30,904 bases of DNA from Hominisplanchenecus_A murintestinalis (GTDB lineage Bacteria > Bacillota > Clostridia > Lachnospirales > Lachnospiraceae): contig NZ_CALPCM010000034.1 of assembly GCF_943193015.1 (NCBI RefSeq), forward strand, positions 1 through 30,904, given 5' to 3'. The position numbers were made by a program, and so were the translations under genes. Below the pieces are notes generated by a model. That model had not been told where the DNA came from, searched no databases, and was given only the letters and a program-made list of their open reading frames with translations. The number at the start of each line of letters is the position of its first letter. Position 1 is the stretch's first letter. This document shows, piece by piece, positions 15,119 to 24,619 of this stretch.

Positions 15119-15451
15119 TCATACTATTTTGTGAATCTTCCGCATATGCAGCAATGCACTTTCAATTTCCCGGAAACTGCATCCTTTCGCCTGCGGCCTG
15201 GCAATTACTACAATATCATATCCCCGCCCAAACTTGTCCTCATTCAGACGGTAACTTTCTCTAATCAGCCTGGTGAGGCGGTGCCTTACTACACTGTTCC
15301 CCACCTTTTTGCTGACAGAAATTCCTATCCTGTTCTTCTCCGTATTGTTTTTCCACAGGTACATCACCAAATATTTATTCGCCTGTGATTTTCCCTTCCG
15401 ATATACATTTTGAAAATCTCTGTTCTTTTTCAAAGATTCTGAAAATATCAT
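15119..15451 (-). CDS. rnpA: Ribonuclease P protein component
   Basis: A 110-residue basic protein that binds the RNase P RNA and helps cleave pre-tRNA leaders. The signature RIGISVSKKVGNSVVRHRLT followed by RLIRESYR is present, with the central cleft and left-handed crossover typical of the family. The ATG at 15451 (MIFSESLKKNRDF) with an AAGAGGAAAG site is preferred over the open frame extending to 15487. It is 58 bases after rpmH. Confidence 0.96.
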   Translation of the reverse strand: MIFSESLKKNRDFQNVYRKGKSQANKYLVMYLWKNNTEKNRIGISVSKKVGNSVVRHRLTRLIRESYRLNEDKFGRGYDIVVIARPQAKGCSFREIESALLHMRKIHKIV

Positions 15452-15509
15452 GCTTTCCTCTTTCCTTTTAAAGAGAAGAAATGACAAGAAAAGGCCACAA
15501 AACTGCGGC

Positions 15510-15644
15510 CTATGCTGATAATCTTTTTCTTCCTTTTGCCCTTCTTGCTGCGAGAACTTTTCTTCCGCCTTTCGTGCTCATCCTGGCCCTGAATCCATGA
15601 ACTTTTGATCTGGATCTTTTTTTCGGTTGGAACGTCATTTTCAT
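15510..15644 (-). CDS. rpmH: 50S ribosomal protein L34
   Basis: Decoded by hand: ATG at 15642-15644 to TAG at 15510-15512, 44 residues, beginning MKMTFQPKKRSRSKVHGFRA and ending RRAKGRKRLSA. The highly basic sequence with HGFRARM and GRKVLAARRAKGRKRL is diagnostic for L34. AGGAGGTG lies 8 bases before the start. A consensus promoter is at 15737-15765. It is the first gene of the leftward rpmH-rnpA-yidD-yidC-khpB operon. Confidence 0.98.
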   Translation of the reverse strand: MKMTFQPKKRSRSKVHGFRARMSTKGGRKVLAARRAKGRKRLSA

Positions 15645-15736
15645 TTTACCGGCACCTCCTTTTATTTAACCAAAAATATCTGCGCTGCCGCATATTTATT
15701 GGCACATTATTTTCCATGTTAAAAAACATCATTTCA

Positions 15737-15765
15737 ATTATATGCATAAACCTCTTGTAAGTCAA
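15737..15765 (-). promoter_or_regulatory. rpmH operon promoter
   Basis: TTGACT (-35, 15760-15765) and a perfect TATAAT (-10, 15737-15742) on the minus strand with a 17-base spacer. It drives rpmH after a leader of about 85 bases. Confidence 0.85.
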
Positions 15766-16048
15766 GCAAATCCTTGATTTTTTTACCGTGGATAATGTTC
15801 ATTAAAGTTATCCACAAATTGGGGATAACTTGTGGATAACTTTTTTATAACTTGTTTAAAACTTCATGGTTACTTCCCTAACCCCTTTATTTATGCGTGT
15901 TTATATTGTTGATATCCTTTCTCAACATATTCACATTATCCCTGTTTCTCTGTGAATAAATATGTTCATATAAAACTTTTCATTGCTTATTTGGGCATTT
16001 TCAGGTATTATTATGGTAGAGAAATTGGGTTCAAAAGGAGATTTTGAA
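15766..16048. other. Replication origin oriC (DnaA-box cluster)
   Basis: This lies between rpmH and dnaA at the point where gene direction flips. Exact TTATCCACA occurs at 15808-15816 (+) and 15831-15839 (-), TTATTCACA at 15951-15959 (-). One-mismatch copies are at 15787-15795 (-), 15820-15828 (-) and 15927-15935 (+). AT-rich runs follow at 15841-15860 and 15958-15990 and could be the unwinding element. Promoters of rpmH and dnaA border the region. The precise unwinding site cannot be read from the sequence. Confidence 0.9.
15983..16011 (+). promoter_or_regulatory. Candidate dnaA promoter
   Basis: TTGCTT (-35, 15983-15988) and TATTAT (-10, 16006-16011) with a 17-base spacer, about 38 bases before the dnaA start and close to DnaA boxes, which fits autoregulation. 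Confidence 0.45.
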
Positions 16049-17413
16049 ATGAACATATTAGAAGATAAGTGGGAAGAGGTCCTGACAACAGTCAAAATAG
16101 AACATGAACTGTCTCAGATTTCTTTTGATACCTGGCTAAAACCCCTTACCATATTAAAGTACGATAAGGAAGGGAATAAAACTTATATTTTAGTTCCCCA
16201 GGGAGATATGGGACTGAACTATATCAGTAAGAAATACACTCTTCCCATAAAAGTTGCAATTGCGGAAATCGCAGGGATTGAGTGCGATATTGAATTTATA
16301 TTACCGGAACAGGCCAAAAATATTGTAGTAGAGGATGCACCGAAATCCCCTTCTGCTTTATCAAATGATATCATTGAAAAATCAAACCTGAACCCTAAAT
16401 ATACGTTTGACACTTTTGTAGTAGGAGGAAACAATAAATTTGCCCACGCTGCATCCCTGGCCGTGGCTGAATCCCCTGGAGAAATTTATAATCCCCTCTT
16501 TATTTATGGAGGCGTTGGATTAGGGAAAACTCACCTGATGCATTCCATTGCTCATTTTATATTAGAAGAAAACCCTTCTACAAAGGTACTTTATGTAACC
16601 AGCGAATCCTTTACCAATGAACTGATTGAGGCTATCCGAAACGGAAATAACGCTGTTATGAAAAAGTTTCGTGAAAAATACAGAAATATTGACGTTCTCC
16701 TAATAGATGATATTCAGTTCATCATCGGAAAAGAATCTACGCAGGAAGAATTTTTCCATACCTTCAACGATTTGCATGGCGCAAAAAAGCAGATTATTAT
16801 TTCATCCGATAAACCCCCAAAGGAAATCCAGACTCTGGAAGCTCGTCTGCGTTCCCGATTTGAATGGGGTCTGATTGCCGATATTTCTTCCCCGGACTAT
16901 GAAACCAGAATGGCAATTCTTCGGAAAAAGGAGGAAATGGACGGATACAACATTGATGATAAAGTAATACAATATATTGCAACCAATATCAAATCAAATA
17001 TCCGTGAGCTGGAAGGCGCATTGAATAAACTTATGGCTTTCAGTAACCTGGAAAACAGAGAAATCAATGTAGCTTTGGCAGAAGAAGCGTTAAAAGATAT
17101 TATTTCACCGGATGAGAAACGTGAAGTAACTCCAGACCTTATCATTACCACAGTAGCAGAACATTTCCATGTATCAGAAACAGACCTGAAAGGACCAAAG
17201 AGAAGCTCCGATATCGTACTCCCAAGACAGATTGCCATGTACCTGTGCAGGGAAATGACAGATATTCCTTTAGAAGCAGTGGCTGCACTGATGGGAAAAA
17301 AGGATCATTCTACGGTTATCAATGGATGCAAAAAAATTACTGAAAAAATGCAGTCCTCTGAAAGTGTCAGCAACGCCATAGAAATTATAAAGAAAAAAAT
17401 AAACCCAGGCTAA
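16049..17413 (+). CDS. dnaA: Chromosomal replication initiator DnaA
   Basis: A 454-residue AAA+ initiator. Domain I covers about 1-80 (WLKPL region). A short linker follows, then the AAA+ domain with Walker A GGVGLGKTHL (154-163) and Walker B VLLIDDIQF. The C-terminal DNA-binding domain carries the family signature KKDHSTVINGCKKI. Start ATG at 16049 has AGGAG 8 bases upstream; the frame is open to 15983 but without a site. It binds the boxes at 15787-15959 and initiates replication. First gene of the rightward dnaA-dnaN-rlbA-recF-gyrB-gyrA-murT-gatD group. Confidence 0.98.
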   Translation: MNILEDKWEEVLTTVKIEHELSQISFDTWLKPLTILKYDKEGNKTYILVPQGDMGLNYISKKYTLPIKVAIAEIAGIECDIEFILPEQAKNIVVEDAPKSPSALSNDIIEKSNLNPKYTFDTFVVGGNNKFAHAASLAVAESPGEIYNPLFIYGGVGLGKTHLMHSIAHFILEENPSTKVLYVTSESFTNELIEAIRNGNNAVMKKFREKYRNIDVLLIDDIQFIIGKESTQEEFFHTFNDLHGAKKQIIISSDKPPKEIQTLEARLRSRFEWGLIADISSPDYETRMAILRKKEEMDGYNIDDKVIQYIATNIKSNIRELEGALNKLMAFSNLENREINVALAEEALKDIISPDEKREVTPDLIITTVAEHFHVSETDLKGPKRSSDIVLPRQIAMYLCREMTDIPLEAVAALMGKKDHSTVINGCKKITEKMQSSESVSNAIEIIKKKINPG

Positions 17414-17656
17414 TATCCACAAGAGGATGTTTATAACACGGGGACAGTGTGTGTATAATATGGAGATGATTTTTGGAGTGTTTATAACTTCAAAGTTTTC
17501 ATCCGCTTTTCTTTCTGTTTTTCACATACTTTCCCGGATGGAAATCCCTTATTTTACGGACAATCCGGAGGTTTTCCACAAATCAACAGCCCCTACGGCT
17601 ATTATTACGGATTTTCTTTTCATTTTTTATTCAGCAAAGCAGAAGGAGTTGTCAAC
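17414..17656. other. dnaA-dnaN spacer with DnaA-box-like sites and a possible promoter
   Basis: 243 bases without a gene. ATATCCACA (17413-17421) and TTTTCCACA (17572-17580) are one-mismatch DnaA boxes. A perfect TATAAT (17454-17459) could serve dnaN, but the -35 at 17 bases (TTATAA) is poor. In Bacillus-type origins a second DnaA-box cluster lies here, so it may be part of a bipartite origin. The box content is weaker than upstream of dnaA. Confidence 0.5.
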
Positions 17657-18760
17657 ATGAAAATCATATGTTCAAAAAGTAATTTACAAAAAAGCGTAAA
17701 TATTGTTATGAAAGCAGTCCCCTCAAAGACAACCATGCCGATTCTCGAATGCATCCTGATTGACGCGTCTGCAAATGAAATCAAGTTCACTTCCAACGAC
17801 ATGGAACTTGGAATTGAGACAAAAGTTGAAGGTGATATCTTAGAGAAAGGTATTATTGCCCTGGATGCTAAGATTTTTTCTGAAATTGTACGTAAGCTTC
17901 CTGATAATGAAGTTACCATCACAACAGACGATAAACTTCAGGCAGTCATTACCTGTGAAAAAGCAAAGTTCAATATTTCAGGGAAATCAGGGGATGATTT
18001 TTCTTATCTTCCCTTTGTAGAAAAAAACGATTCTATTACAATCTCACAGTTTACTTTAAAAGAAATCATTCGGCAGACAATTTTTTCCATTGCACCAAAT
18101 GATACAAACCGGATGATGACAGGAGAACTCTTTGAGATTAACAATAATATATTAAAAGTAGTTTCGTTGGACGGACATCGTATTTCTATACGCAAAATAG
18201 AATTAAAAAACAGTTATCTTGACAAAAAAGTTGTCGTTCCGGGAAAAACCCTGATAGAAGTAAGTAAAATATTATCCGGTGAAACGCAGGATGAAGTGAG
18301 TCTTTTCTTTACAGACAATCATATTGTATTTGAATTTGATAATACTGTAGTAGTTTCCCGTTTGATAGAAGGGGAATATTTCCGCATTGACCAGATGCTT
18401 TCCAGCGATTACGAAACAAAAATTCAAATAAATAAGAAAGAACTGTTAAATTGTATAGACAGAGCTATTTTATTAGTGAATGAAAGTGATAAAAAACCTA
18501 TTATTATGAATATTGACGATCAGGGAATGGAACTTAAGATTCATTCAACGATAGGCTCCATGAATGAAGAAATTGATATTTCCAAAGAAGGCAGGGATAT
18601 TATGATTGGATTCAATCCTAAATTCCTGATGGATGCCCTTCGGGTTATTGATGATGAAATAATTACTATTTATCTGGTAAATTCAAAAGCGCCATGCTTT
18701 ATCCGCGATGATGCACAGACGTATATTTATCTGATTCTGCCAGTGAATTTTATGGCGTGA
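17657..18760 (+). CDS. dnaN: DNA polymerase III beta subunit (sliding clamp)
   Basis: A 367-residue ring-forming processivity clamp of three similar domains. It opens MKIICSKSNLQKSVNIVMKA and contains PSKTTMPILECILIDA and a LDGHRISIRK segment. The C-terminus ends YLILPVNFMA, close to the usual clamp ending. Start has AGAAGGAG upstream. Length is normal. Confidence 0.98.
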   Translation: MKIICSKSNLQKSVNIVMKAVPSKTTMPILECILIDASANEIKFTSNDMELGIETKVEGDILEKGIIALDAKIFSEIVRKLPDNEVTITTDDKLQAVITCEKAKFNISGKSGDDFSYLPFVEKNDSITISQFTLKEIIRQTIFSIAPNDTNRMMTGELFEINNNILKVVSLDGHRISIRKIELKNSYLDKKVVVPGKTLIEVSKILSGETQDEVSLFFTDNHIVFEFDNTVVVSRLIEGEYFRIDQMLSSDYETKIQINKKELLNCIDRAILLVNESDKKPIIMNIDDQGMELKIHSTIGSMNEEIDISKEGRDIMIGFNPKFLMDALRVIDDEIITIYLVNSKAPCFIRDDAQTYIYLILPVNFMA

Positions 18761-18844
18761 GAATACATAGATTCTCGCTATTTAAAAAGATGGATTTCCA
18801 AATTTATCAAAATAATGCAGCAGGTGCGTTAGAAAGGGGAAAAA

Positions 18845-19054
18845 ATGGAAAAACTCAAATTGAGGGATGAATATATCAAACTGGGTCAGGCATTGAAAGC
18901 TGCCGGCTGGGTGGATTCAGGTGTGGAAGCCAAAATTGTTATACAAAATGGTCATGTGAATGTAAATGGTGCGATAGAACAGCAGAGAGGGAAAAAGCTT
19001 TACGCTGGAGATGTGGTTGCTTTTGGAAATAAGATACTTACGATTGAGAAATAA
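18845..19054 (+). CDS. rlbA: S4-domain RNA-binding protein RlbA (YaaA)
   Basis: A 69-residue protein consisting of one S4 domain (IKLGQALKAAGWVDSGVEAK and NGHVNVNGAIEQQRGKKL). In Bacillus the homologue between dnaN and recF (YaaA) is implicated in ribosome assembly. AAAGGGG lies 5 bases before the start. It ends 9 bases before recF. The 84-base gap from dnaN holds a small hairpin (GAGAAT 18759-18764 with ATTCTC 18771-18776). Confidence 0.93.
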   Translation: MEKLKLRDEYIKLGQALKAAGWVDSGVEAKIVIQNGHVNVNGAIEQQRGKKLYAGDVVAFGNKILTIEK

Positions 19055-19063
19055 GGTTCCAAA

Positions 19064-20152
19064 ATGATTATTGAATCGATTCAGCTTGAAAATTTCAGGA
19101 ATTATAATTCCCTGAAACTGAAGTTTGACAGCGGCACAAATATTTTTTATGGAAATAATGCACAGGGGAAAACAAATATCCTGGAGGCAGTATATTTGTG
19201 CGGCACTACAAAATCCCACAGAGGAAGCAGGGATAAAGATATTATACAGTTTCACCGGGATGAATCTCACATAAGAATGCATTTGAGCAAAAATGAAAGC
19301 TCTTATATGATAGATATGCATTTGAAAAAAAATAAAGCCAAAGGAATTGCTATAAATGGAGTTCCAATCCGAAAGGCAGGCGAACTTCTGGGTATTGGGA
19401 ACTTTGTATTTTTTTCGCCGGAGGATTTAAACATTATAAAAAACGGGCCGGGAGAACGCAGGAGATTTATTGATCTTGAATTATGCCAGCTCAATAAGAT
19501 TTATCTTTATAATCTCTCAAACTATAATAAAGCCGTCAACCAGCGGAACAAACTGTTGAAAGATTTATATTACCACCCGGAATATGAAGAAATGCTTGAA
19601 CTTTGGGATGAACAGATGGTTTCCTATGGGCAGAAAATTATCCGTGACAGGGAGAATTTTGTAAAAGTATTAGACGGTATAGCAAAAAGAGTCCATGCAA
19701 AACTTTCCGGAAATAAAGAAGAACTTTCTATCCGTTATGAAAAAAGTGTAGAGCCGGAGCAGTTTTTAGAGATTCTGAAAAAAAACCGTGAAAGGGATAA
19801 AAAGTTTAAAATGACTTTTTCTGGTCCACATAGGGATGATTTGAGTTTTATGGCAGGGAATATTGACATACGGAAGTTTGGTTCTCAGGGGCAGCAGAGG
19901 ACGGTAGCCTTATCGCTGAAACTGGCAGAAATAGATTTTGTAAGGCGGGAAATTAAAGATACTCCCGTTTTGCTTTTGGATGATGTGTTATCTGAGTTAG
20001 ATAGCAGAAGGCAAAGTTATCTTTTGGACAGCATCTATGATATACAGACTTTGATTACCTGTACAGGACTGGATGATTTCATTGCGAACAGGTTTGAAAT
20101 CAATAAGGTTTTTTATGTGGAGGAAGGCAAAGCTGAGGAACATTTGAAATAG
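19064..20152 (+). CDS. recF: DNA replication and repair protein RecF
   Basis: A 362-residue SMC-like ATPase that helps load RecA at gaps. Walker A GNNAQGKTN is at 30-38. The signature region SGPHRDDLSF and FGSQGQQRTVALSLKL, and Walker B LLLDDVLSELD with the D-loop, are all present. Start at 19064 has AAGG nearby. It lies 9 bases after rlbA and 8 before gyrB. Confidence 0.98.
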   Translation: MIIESIQLENFRNYNSLKLKFDSGTNIFYGNNAQGKTNILEAVYLCGTTKSHRGSRDKDIIQFHRDESHIRMHLSKNESSYMIDMHLKKNKAKGIAINGVPIRKAGELLGIGNFVFFSPEDLNIIKNGPGERRRFIDLELCQLNKIYLYNLSNYNKAVNQRNKLLKDLYYHPEYEEMLELWDEQMVSYGQKIIRDRENFVKVLDGIAKRVHAKLSGNKEELSIRYEKSVEPEQFLEILKKNRERDKKFKMTFSGPHRDDLSFMAGNIDIRKFGSQGQQRTVALSLKLAEIDFVRREIKDTPVLLLDDVLSELDSRRQSYLLDSIYDIQTLITCTGLDDFIANRFEINKVFYVEEGKAEEHLK

Positions 20153-20160
20153 CAGAGAAT

Positions 20161-22104
20161 ATGTCAGAAAGGGAAAATATGGATAAAGAGCAGATTCAAG
20201 AATATGGCGCGGACCAGATACAGATTCTGGAAGGGCTGGAAGCCGTAAGGAAAAGACCGGGTATGTATATTGGGAGTACCTCTATCAGAGGGCTTCACCA
20301 TCTGGTGTACGAGATTGTAGATAATTCCGTGGATGAGGCGCTTGCAGGGTACTGTAATACGATAAAAGTTATAATTAATTCTGATAATTCTATTACTGTG
20401 ATTGATAATGGGCGCGGGATTCCGGTGGGTATCAACCATAAATCAGGGCTTCCGGCAGTGGAGGTTGTATTTACAATTCTCCATGCGGGAGGAAAGTTCG
20501 GCGGAGGCGGATATAAGGTATCCGGCGGTTTGCATGGAGTAGGCGCCTCTGTAGTAAATGCTCTTTCTGAATGGCTGGAAGTAACGATTTACAGTGAAGG
20601 AAAGATTTACAGGCAGAGATATGAGAGAGGAAATGTCTCCTATAAACTGAAAGTTATAGGAGAATGCCCTTTGGAAAAAACAGGAACAACTGTTAGTTTC
20701 CTGCCCGATAAGGAGATTTTTGAAGAGACTGTATTTGATTTTAATACTTTAAAACACCGTCTGAGGGAAATGGCTTTCCTGACGAAAAATATTAAAATAG
20801 TCCTTAGGGATGACAGAAATAAAGAACCGGTAGAAAAGACGTTTCATTATGAGGGAGGAATTAAAGAGTTTGTTACTTACCTGAATAAAGGGAAAACTCC
20901 CATTTATCCTGATGTTGTCTACGCTGAAGGCATGAAAGATAACGTGTATGTAGAAGTAGCAATGCAGCACAATGATGGATATAATGAAGGATGCTATAGT
21001 TTCGTAAATAATATCACAACGCCGGAAGGCGGAACGCATTTGACAGGATTTAAAAATGCACTTACGAAAACTTTTAATACTTATGCAAAACTAAATAAAC
21101 TGATAAAAGAAACAGAAAGTCTTTCCGGAGAGGATATCCGTGAAGGCCTGACTGCAATTGTCAGCGTAAAACTTGAAGAGCCTCAGTTTGAAGGGCAGAC
21201 AAAGCAGAAGCTGGGCAACAGTGAAGCAAGAGGCGCAGTGGATAACATTGTATCTGAACAGCTTATGATTTATCTGGAGCAGCATCCCCAGGTGGCAAAA
21301 GTAATACTGGAGAAATCTATTATGGCACAGAGAGCGAGGGATGCAGCGAGAAAGGCGCGGGATCTGACGAGAAGAAAATCCGCTCTCGACGGTATGGCGC
21401 TTCCCGGAAAGCTGGCAGACTGCTCAGATAAAGACCCGAAAAACTGCGAAATCTATATCGTAGAGGGCGATTCCGCAGGCGGTTCTGCAAAGACAGCCAG
21501 GAGCCGCGCTACCCAGGCGATTCTTCCTCTCAGGGGAAAAATATTGAATGTAGAAAAAGCAAGGCTGGATAAAATCTATGCAAATGCAGAGATAAAGGCG
21601 ATGATTACTGCGTTTGGTACAGGAATCCATGAAGATTTTGATATATCAAAATTGCGTTATGATAAGATTATTATCATGACGGATGCGGACGTGGACGGCG
21701 CACATATCAGTACGCTGCTCCTTACATTCCTGTATCGGTTTATGCCGGATTTGATTAAAGAGGGGCATGTTTATCTGGCACAGCCGCCGTTATTTAAACT
21801 GGAAAAAAATAAAAAAGTATGGTATGCCTATGATGACGATGAGCTAAGCGCTATCCTGGATGAAGTAGGACGTGACCAGAGTAATAAAATACAGCGTTAT
21901 AAAGGACTTGGAGAAATGGATGCAGATCAGCTATGGGAAACGACAATGGATCCGGAGAGAAGAGTTCTCCTCAAGGTGACGATGGATGAAGAAGCTTCCT
22001 CTGAACTGGATTTGACTTTTACTACGCTGATGGGTGACCAGGTGGAGCCAAGAAGAGAATTTATAGAGGAAAATGCAAAGTATGTCCAGAATCTGGATAT
22101 TTAG
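20161..22104 (+). CDS. gyrB: DNA gyrase subunit B
   Basis: A 647-residue Firmicutes-type GyrB, without the long insert of proteobacteria. The N-terminal GHKL ATPase has VDNSVDEALAGYC and GRGIPVG. The TOPRIM domain has EGDSAGGSAK, PLRGKILNVEKA and the acidic TDADVDGAHI. The C-terminal end reads RRVLLKVTMDEEASSELDLT. Two starts are possible: 20161, or ATG 20179, which has the better AAAGGG spacing and would give 641 residues. It works with GyrA immediately downstream. Confidence 0.98.
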   Translation: MSERENMDKEQIQEYGADQIQILEGLEAVRKRPGMYIGSTSIRGLHHLVYEIVDNSVDEALAGYCNTIKVIINSDNSITVIDNGRGIPVGINHKSGLPAVEVVFTILHAGGKFGGGGYKVSGGLHGVGASVVNALSEWLEVTIYSEGKIYRQRYERGNVSYKLKVIGECPLEKTGTTVSFLPDKEIFEETVFDFNTLKHRLREMAFLTKNIKIVLRDDRNKEPVEKTFHYEGGIKEFVTYLNKGKTPIYPDVVYAEGMKDNVYVEVAMQHNDGYNEGCYSFVNNITTPEGGTHLTGFKNALTKTFNTYAKLNKLIKETESLSGEDIREGLTAIVSVKLEEPQFEGQTKQKLGNSEARGAVDNIVSEQLMIYLEQHPQVAKVILEKSIMAQRARDAARKARDLTRRKSALDGMALPGKLADCSDKDPKNCEIYIVEGDSAGGSAKTARSRATQAILPLRGKILNVEKARLDKIYANAEIKAMITAFGTGIHEDFDISKLRYDKIIIMTDADVDGAHISTLLLTFLYRFMPDLIKEGHVYLAQPPLFKLEKNKKVWYAYDDDELSAILDEVGRDQSNKIQRYKGLGEMDADQLWETTMDPERRVLLKVTMDEEASSELDLTFTTLMGDQVEPRREFIEENAKYVQNLDI

Positions 22105-22121
22105 GTTAGGAGGAGAAGCCG

Positions 22122-24614
22122 TTGGAAGACAATATTTTTGATAAAGTACATGAGGTGGATCTGAAAGAAACTATGGAGAAGTCTTATATTGATTATGCCA
22201 TGAGCGTAATCGCTACCAGGGCGCTTCCTGATGTGAGAGACGGACTGAAACCTGTGCAGAGACGTGTGCTGTATTCTATGATAGAGTTGAACAATGGGCC
22301 TGATAAGCCCCATAGGAAATGTGCACGTATCGTCGGTGATACCATGGGTAAGTATCATCCGCATGGGGACAGCTCTATCTATGGCGCATTGGTAAATATG
22401 GCGCAGGAGTGGTCTACCAGATATCCTCTGGTAGACGGTCACGGGAATTTCGGTTCCGTGGACGGGGACGGCGCTGCAGCGATGCGTTATACAGAGGCGC
22501 GCCTGAGTAAGATTTCCATGGAAATGCTGGCAGATATTAATAAGAATACCGTAGATTTCACCCCAAACTTTGATGAGACAGAAAAAGAGCCGACGGTACT
22601 GCCTTCCAGATATCCGAACCTTCTGGTAAATGGAACTACGGGAATCGCAGTGGGGATGGCTACTAATATTCCGCCCCATAATCTGCGGGAAATAGTAAGC
22701 GCGGTAGTTAAAATGATTGACAACCGTATTGAAGAAGATAGAGAAACGACGCTGGAGGAAATACTGCCTATTGTAAAAGGACCTGATTTTCCAACTGGGG
22801 CTACTATTCTCGGAACCAGGGGCATCGAGCAGGCATACCGCACAGGACGGGGGAAAATCCGGGTGCGTGCGGTAACAGAAATAGAAACAATGGAAAACGG
22901 AAAGAGCCGTATCCTGGTTTCAGAACTTCCTTACATGGTAAATAAGGCAAGGCTTATAGAGAAAATGGCAGAACTGGTCAGAGATAAACGGATTGATGGC
23001 ATTACAGCGATTACGGATGAGTCCAGCCGTGAAGGAATGCGTATCAATATTGAGCTGCGCCGTGATGTAAATGCGAATGTGATATTGAATCAGCTTTTTA
23101 AACATACGCAGCTGCAGGATACGTTTGGTGTGATTATGCTGGCTCTGGTAAATAATGAGCCGCGTGTCATGGGACTTATCGAAATGCTGCATCATTATAT
23201 CGTGCATCAGGAAGAGGTCGTTACCCGGAGGACCCAGTATGAGCTGAACAAAGCGGAAGAAAGGGCACATATCTTACAGGGATTGCTAATTGCTCTTGAT
23301 AATATTGATGAGGTTATCCGCATTATCCGTGCGTCAAAGACTACGCAGATTGCCAAGGAAGGCTTGATGGAAAGATTTGGGCTGAGTGAAGTGCAGTCCC
23401 AGGCGATTGTAGATATGCGCCTCAGGGCCCTTACAGGTTTGGAGCGTGAGAAACTTGAAAATGAATTTAAAGAACTGATGGAGAAAATCAAGGAGTTGAA
23501 AGCTATCCTGGCAGATAAGAAGCTGCTTTTAGGCGTCATAAAAGAGGAAATCACCTTGATTGCTGAAAAGTACGGAGATGAAAGAAGGACTTCTATAGGA
23601 TTTGACGCTTTTGATATTTCGATGGAAGACTTAATCCCGAAAGAAAATGTGATTATTGCCATGACAAGGCTGGGGTATATCAAGCGTATGACGATTGACA
23701 ACTTCAAGAGCCAGAGCCGCGGCGGCCGCGGCATCAAAGGGATGCAGACGGTAGATAATGACTATATTGAAGAACTGCTGATGACAAATACCCATCATTA
23801 CATGATGTTCTTTACAAATACAGGTAAGGTATACCGGCTGAAAGCGTATGAAATCCCCGAGGCGGGCCGGACTGCCAGGGGAACGGCGGTGATTAACCTT
23901 CTCCAGCTTATGCCGGAGGAAAAAGTGACGGCTATTATTCCAATTGAGGAATACAGTGAGGGAAAATATCTCTTCATGGCAACAAAACGGGGAATCGTAA
24001 AGAAAACGCCGATTACGGATTATGCAAATGTAAGGAAGACGGGATTGGGGGCGATTAATCTTCGCAGCGATGATGAGCTGATCGAAGTAAAGACGACGGA
24101 TAATCAGAAAGATATATTCCTGGTAACGAAGTATGGACAATGCATCCGGTTCCGCGAGACAGACGTGAGAAGTACAGGTCGTGTGTCTATGGGAGTTATC
24201 GGTATGAACCTGACGGACGGAGATGAAGTGATAGGTATGCAGCTTGACGTTCAGGGAGAATATCTTCTGATTGCGTCGGAAAAAGGCATGGGAAAATTAA
24301 CCCGGATTGAGGAATTCAGTCCTCAGAACCGGGGAGGAAAAGGCGTAAAATGCTACAAAATCATGGAAAAGACAGGAAATGTCATAGGCGTAAAAGCGGT
24401 CAACCTGGACAATCAAATCATGATTATTAATACCGGGGGAATTTTGATCCGGATGATGTGTAAAGATATTTCTATCCAGGGGCGTGTGACTTCAGGAGTA
24501 AGGCTGATGAACTTAAGCGAAGGCGAATTTGTAGCAAGTATTGCGAAGGTAAGGGAATCTTCAGGGCAGATAGAAGAAGAACTTCCTGAAAACAAAGAAG
24601 AAGAAATGGTATAA
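22122..24614 (+). CDS. gyrA: DNA gyrase subunit A
   Basis: An 830-residue topoisomerase subunit that cuts and rejoins DNA. The catalytic Tyr is Y123 (AAMRYTE). The quinolone-pocket helix reads HPHGDSSIYGAL, so the E. coli Ser83 position is Ser84 here and the Asp87 position is Gly88. The C-terminal domain has the GyrA box QSRGGRGIKG, and the protein ends in an acidic tail. The start is TTG at 22122, chosen because AGGAGGAG lies 8 bases upstream and the protein opening fits the family. It is 17 bases after gyrB. Confidence 0.98.
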   Translation: MEDNIFDKVHEVDLKETMEKSYIDYAMSVIATRALPDVRDGLKPVQRRVLYSMIELNNGPDKPHRKCARIVGDTMGKYHPHGDSSIYGALVNMAQEWSTRYPLVDGHGNFGSVDGDGAAAMRYTEARLSKISMEMLADINKNTVDFTPNFDETEKEPTVLPSRYPNLLVNGTTGIAVGMATNIPPHNLREIVSAVVKMIDNRIEEDRETTLEEILPIVKGPDFPTGATILGTRGIEQAYRTGRGKIRVRAVTEIETMENGKSRILVSELPYMVNKARLIEKMAELVRDKRIDGITAITDESSREGMRINIELRRDVNANVILNQLFKHTQLQDTFGVIMLALVNNEPRVMGLIEMLHHYIVHQEEVVTRRTQYELNKAEERAHILQGLLIALDNIDEVIRIIRASKTTQIAKEGLMERFGLSEVQSQAIVDMRLRALTGLEREKLENEFKELMEKIKELKAILADKKLLLGVIKEEITLIAEKYGDERRTSIGFDAFDISMEDLIPKENVIIAMTRLGYIKRMTIDNFKSQSRGGRGIKGMQTVDNDYIEELLMTNTHHYMMFFTNTGKVYRLKAYEIPEAGRTARGTAVINLLQLMPEEKVTAIIPIEEYSEGKYLFMATKRGIVKKTPITDYANVRKTGLGAINLRSDDELIEVKTTDNQKDIFLVTKYGQCIRFRETDVRSTGRVSMGVIGMNLTDGDEVIGMQLDVQGEYLLIASEKGMGKLTRIEEFSPQNRGGKGVKCYKIMEKTGNVIGVKAVNLDNQIMIINTGGILIRMMCKDISIQGRVTSGVRLMNLSEGEFVASIAKVRESSGQIEEELPENKEEEMV

Positions 24615-24619
24615 AGATT

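Noticed and set aside
22101..24140. Long minus-strand frames opposite gyrA
   Set aside because: They are antisense shadows of a highly conserved gene, without ribosome sites or recognisable domains.
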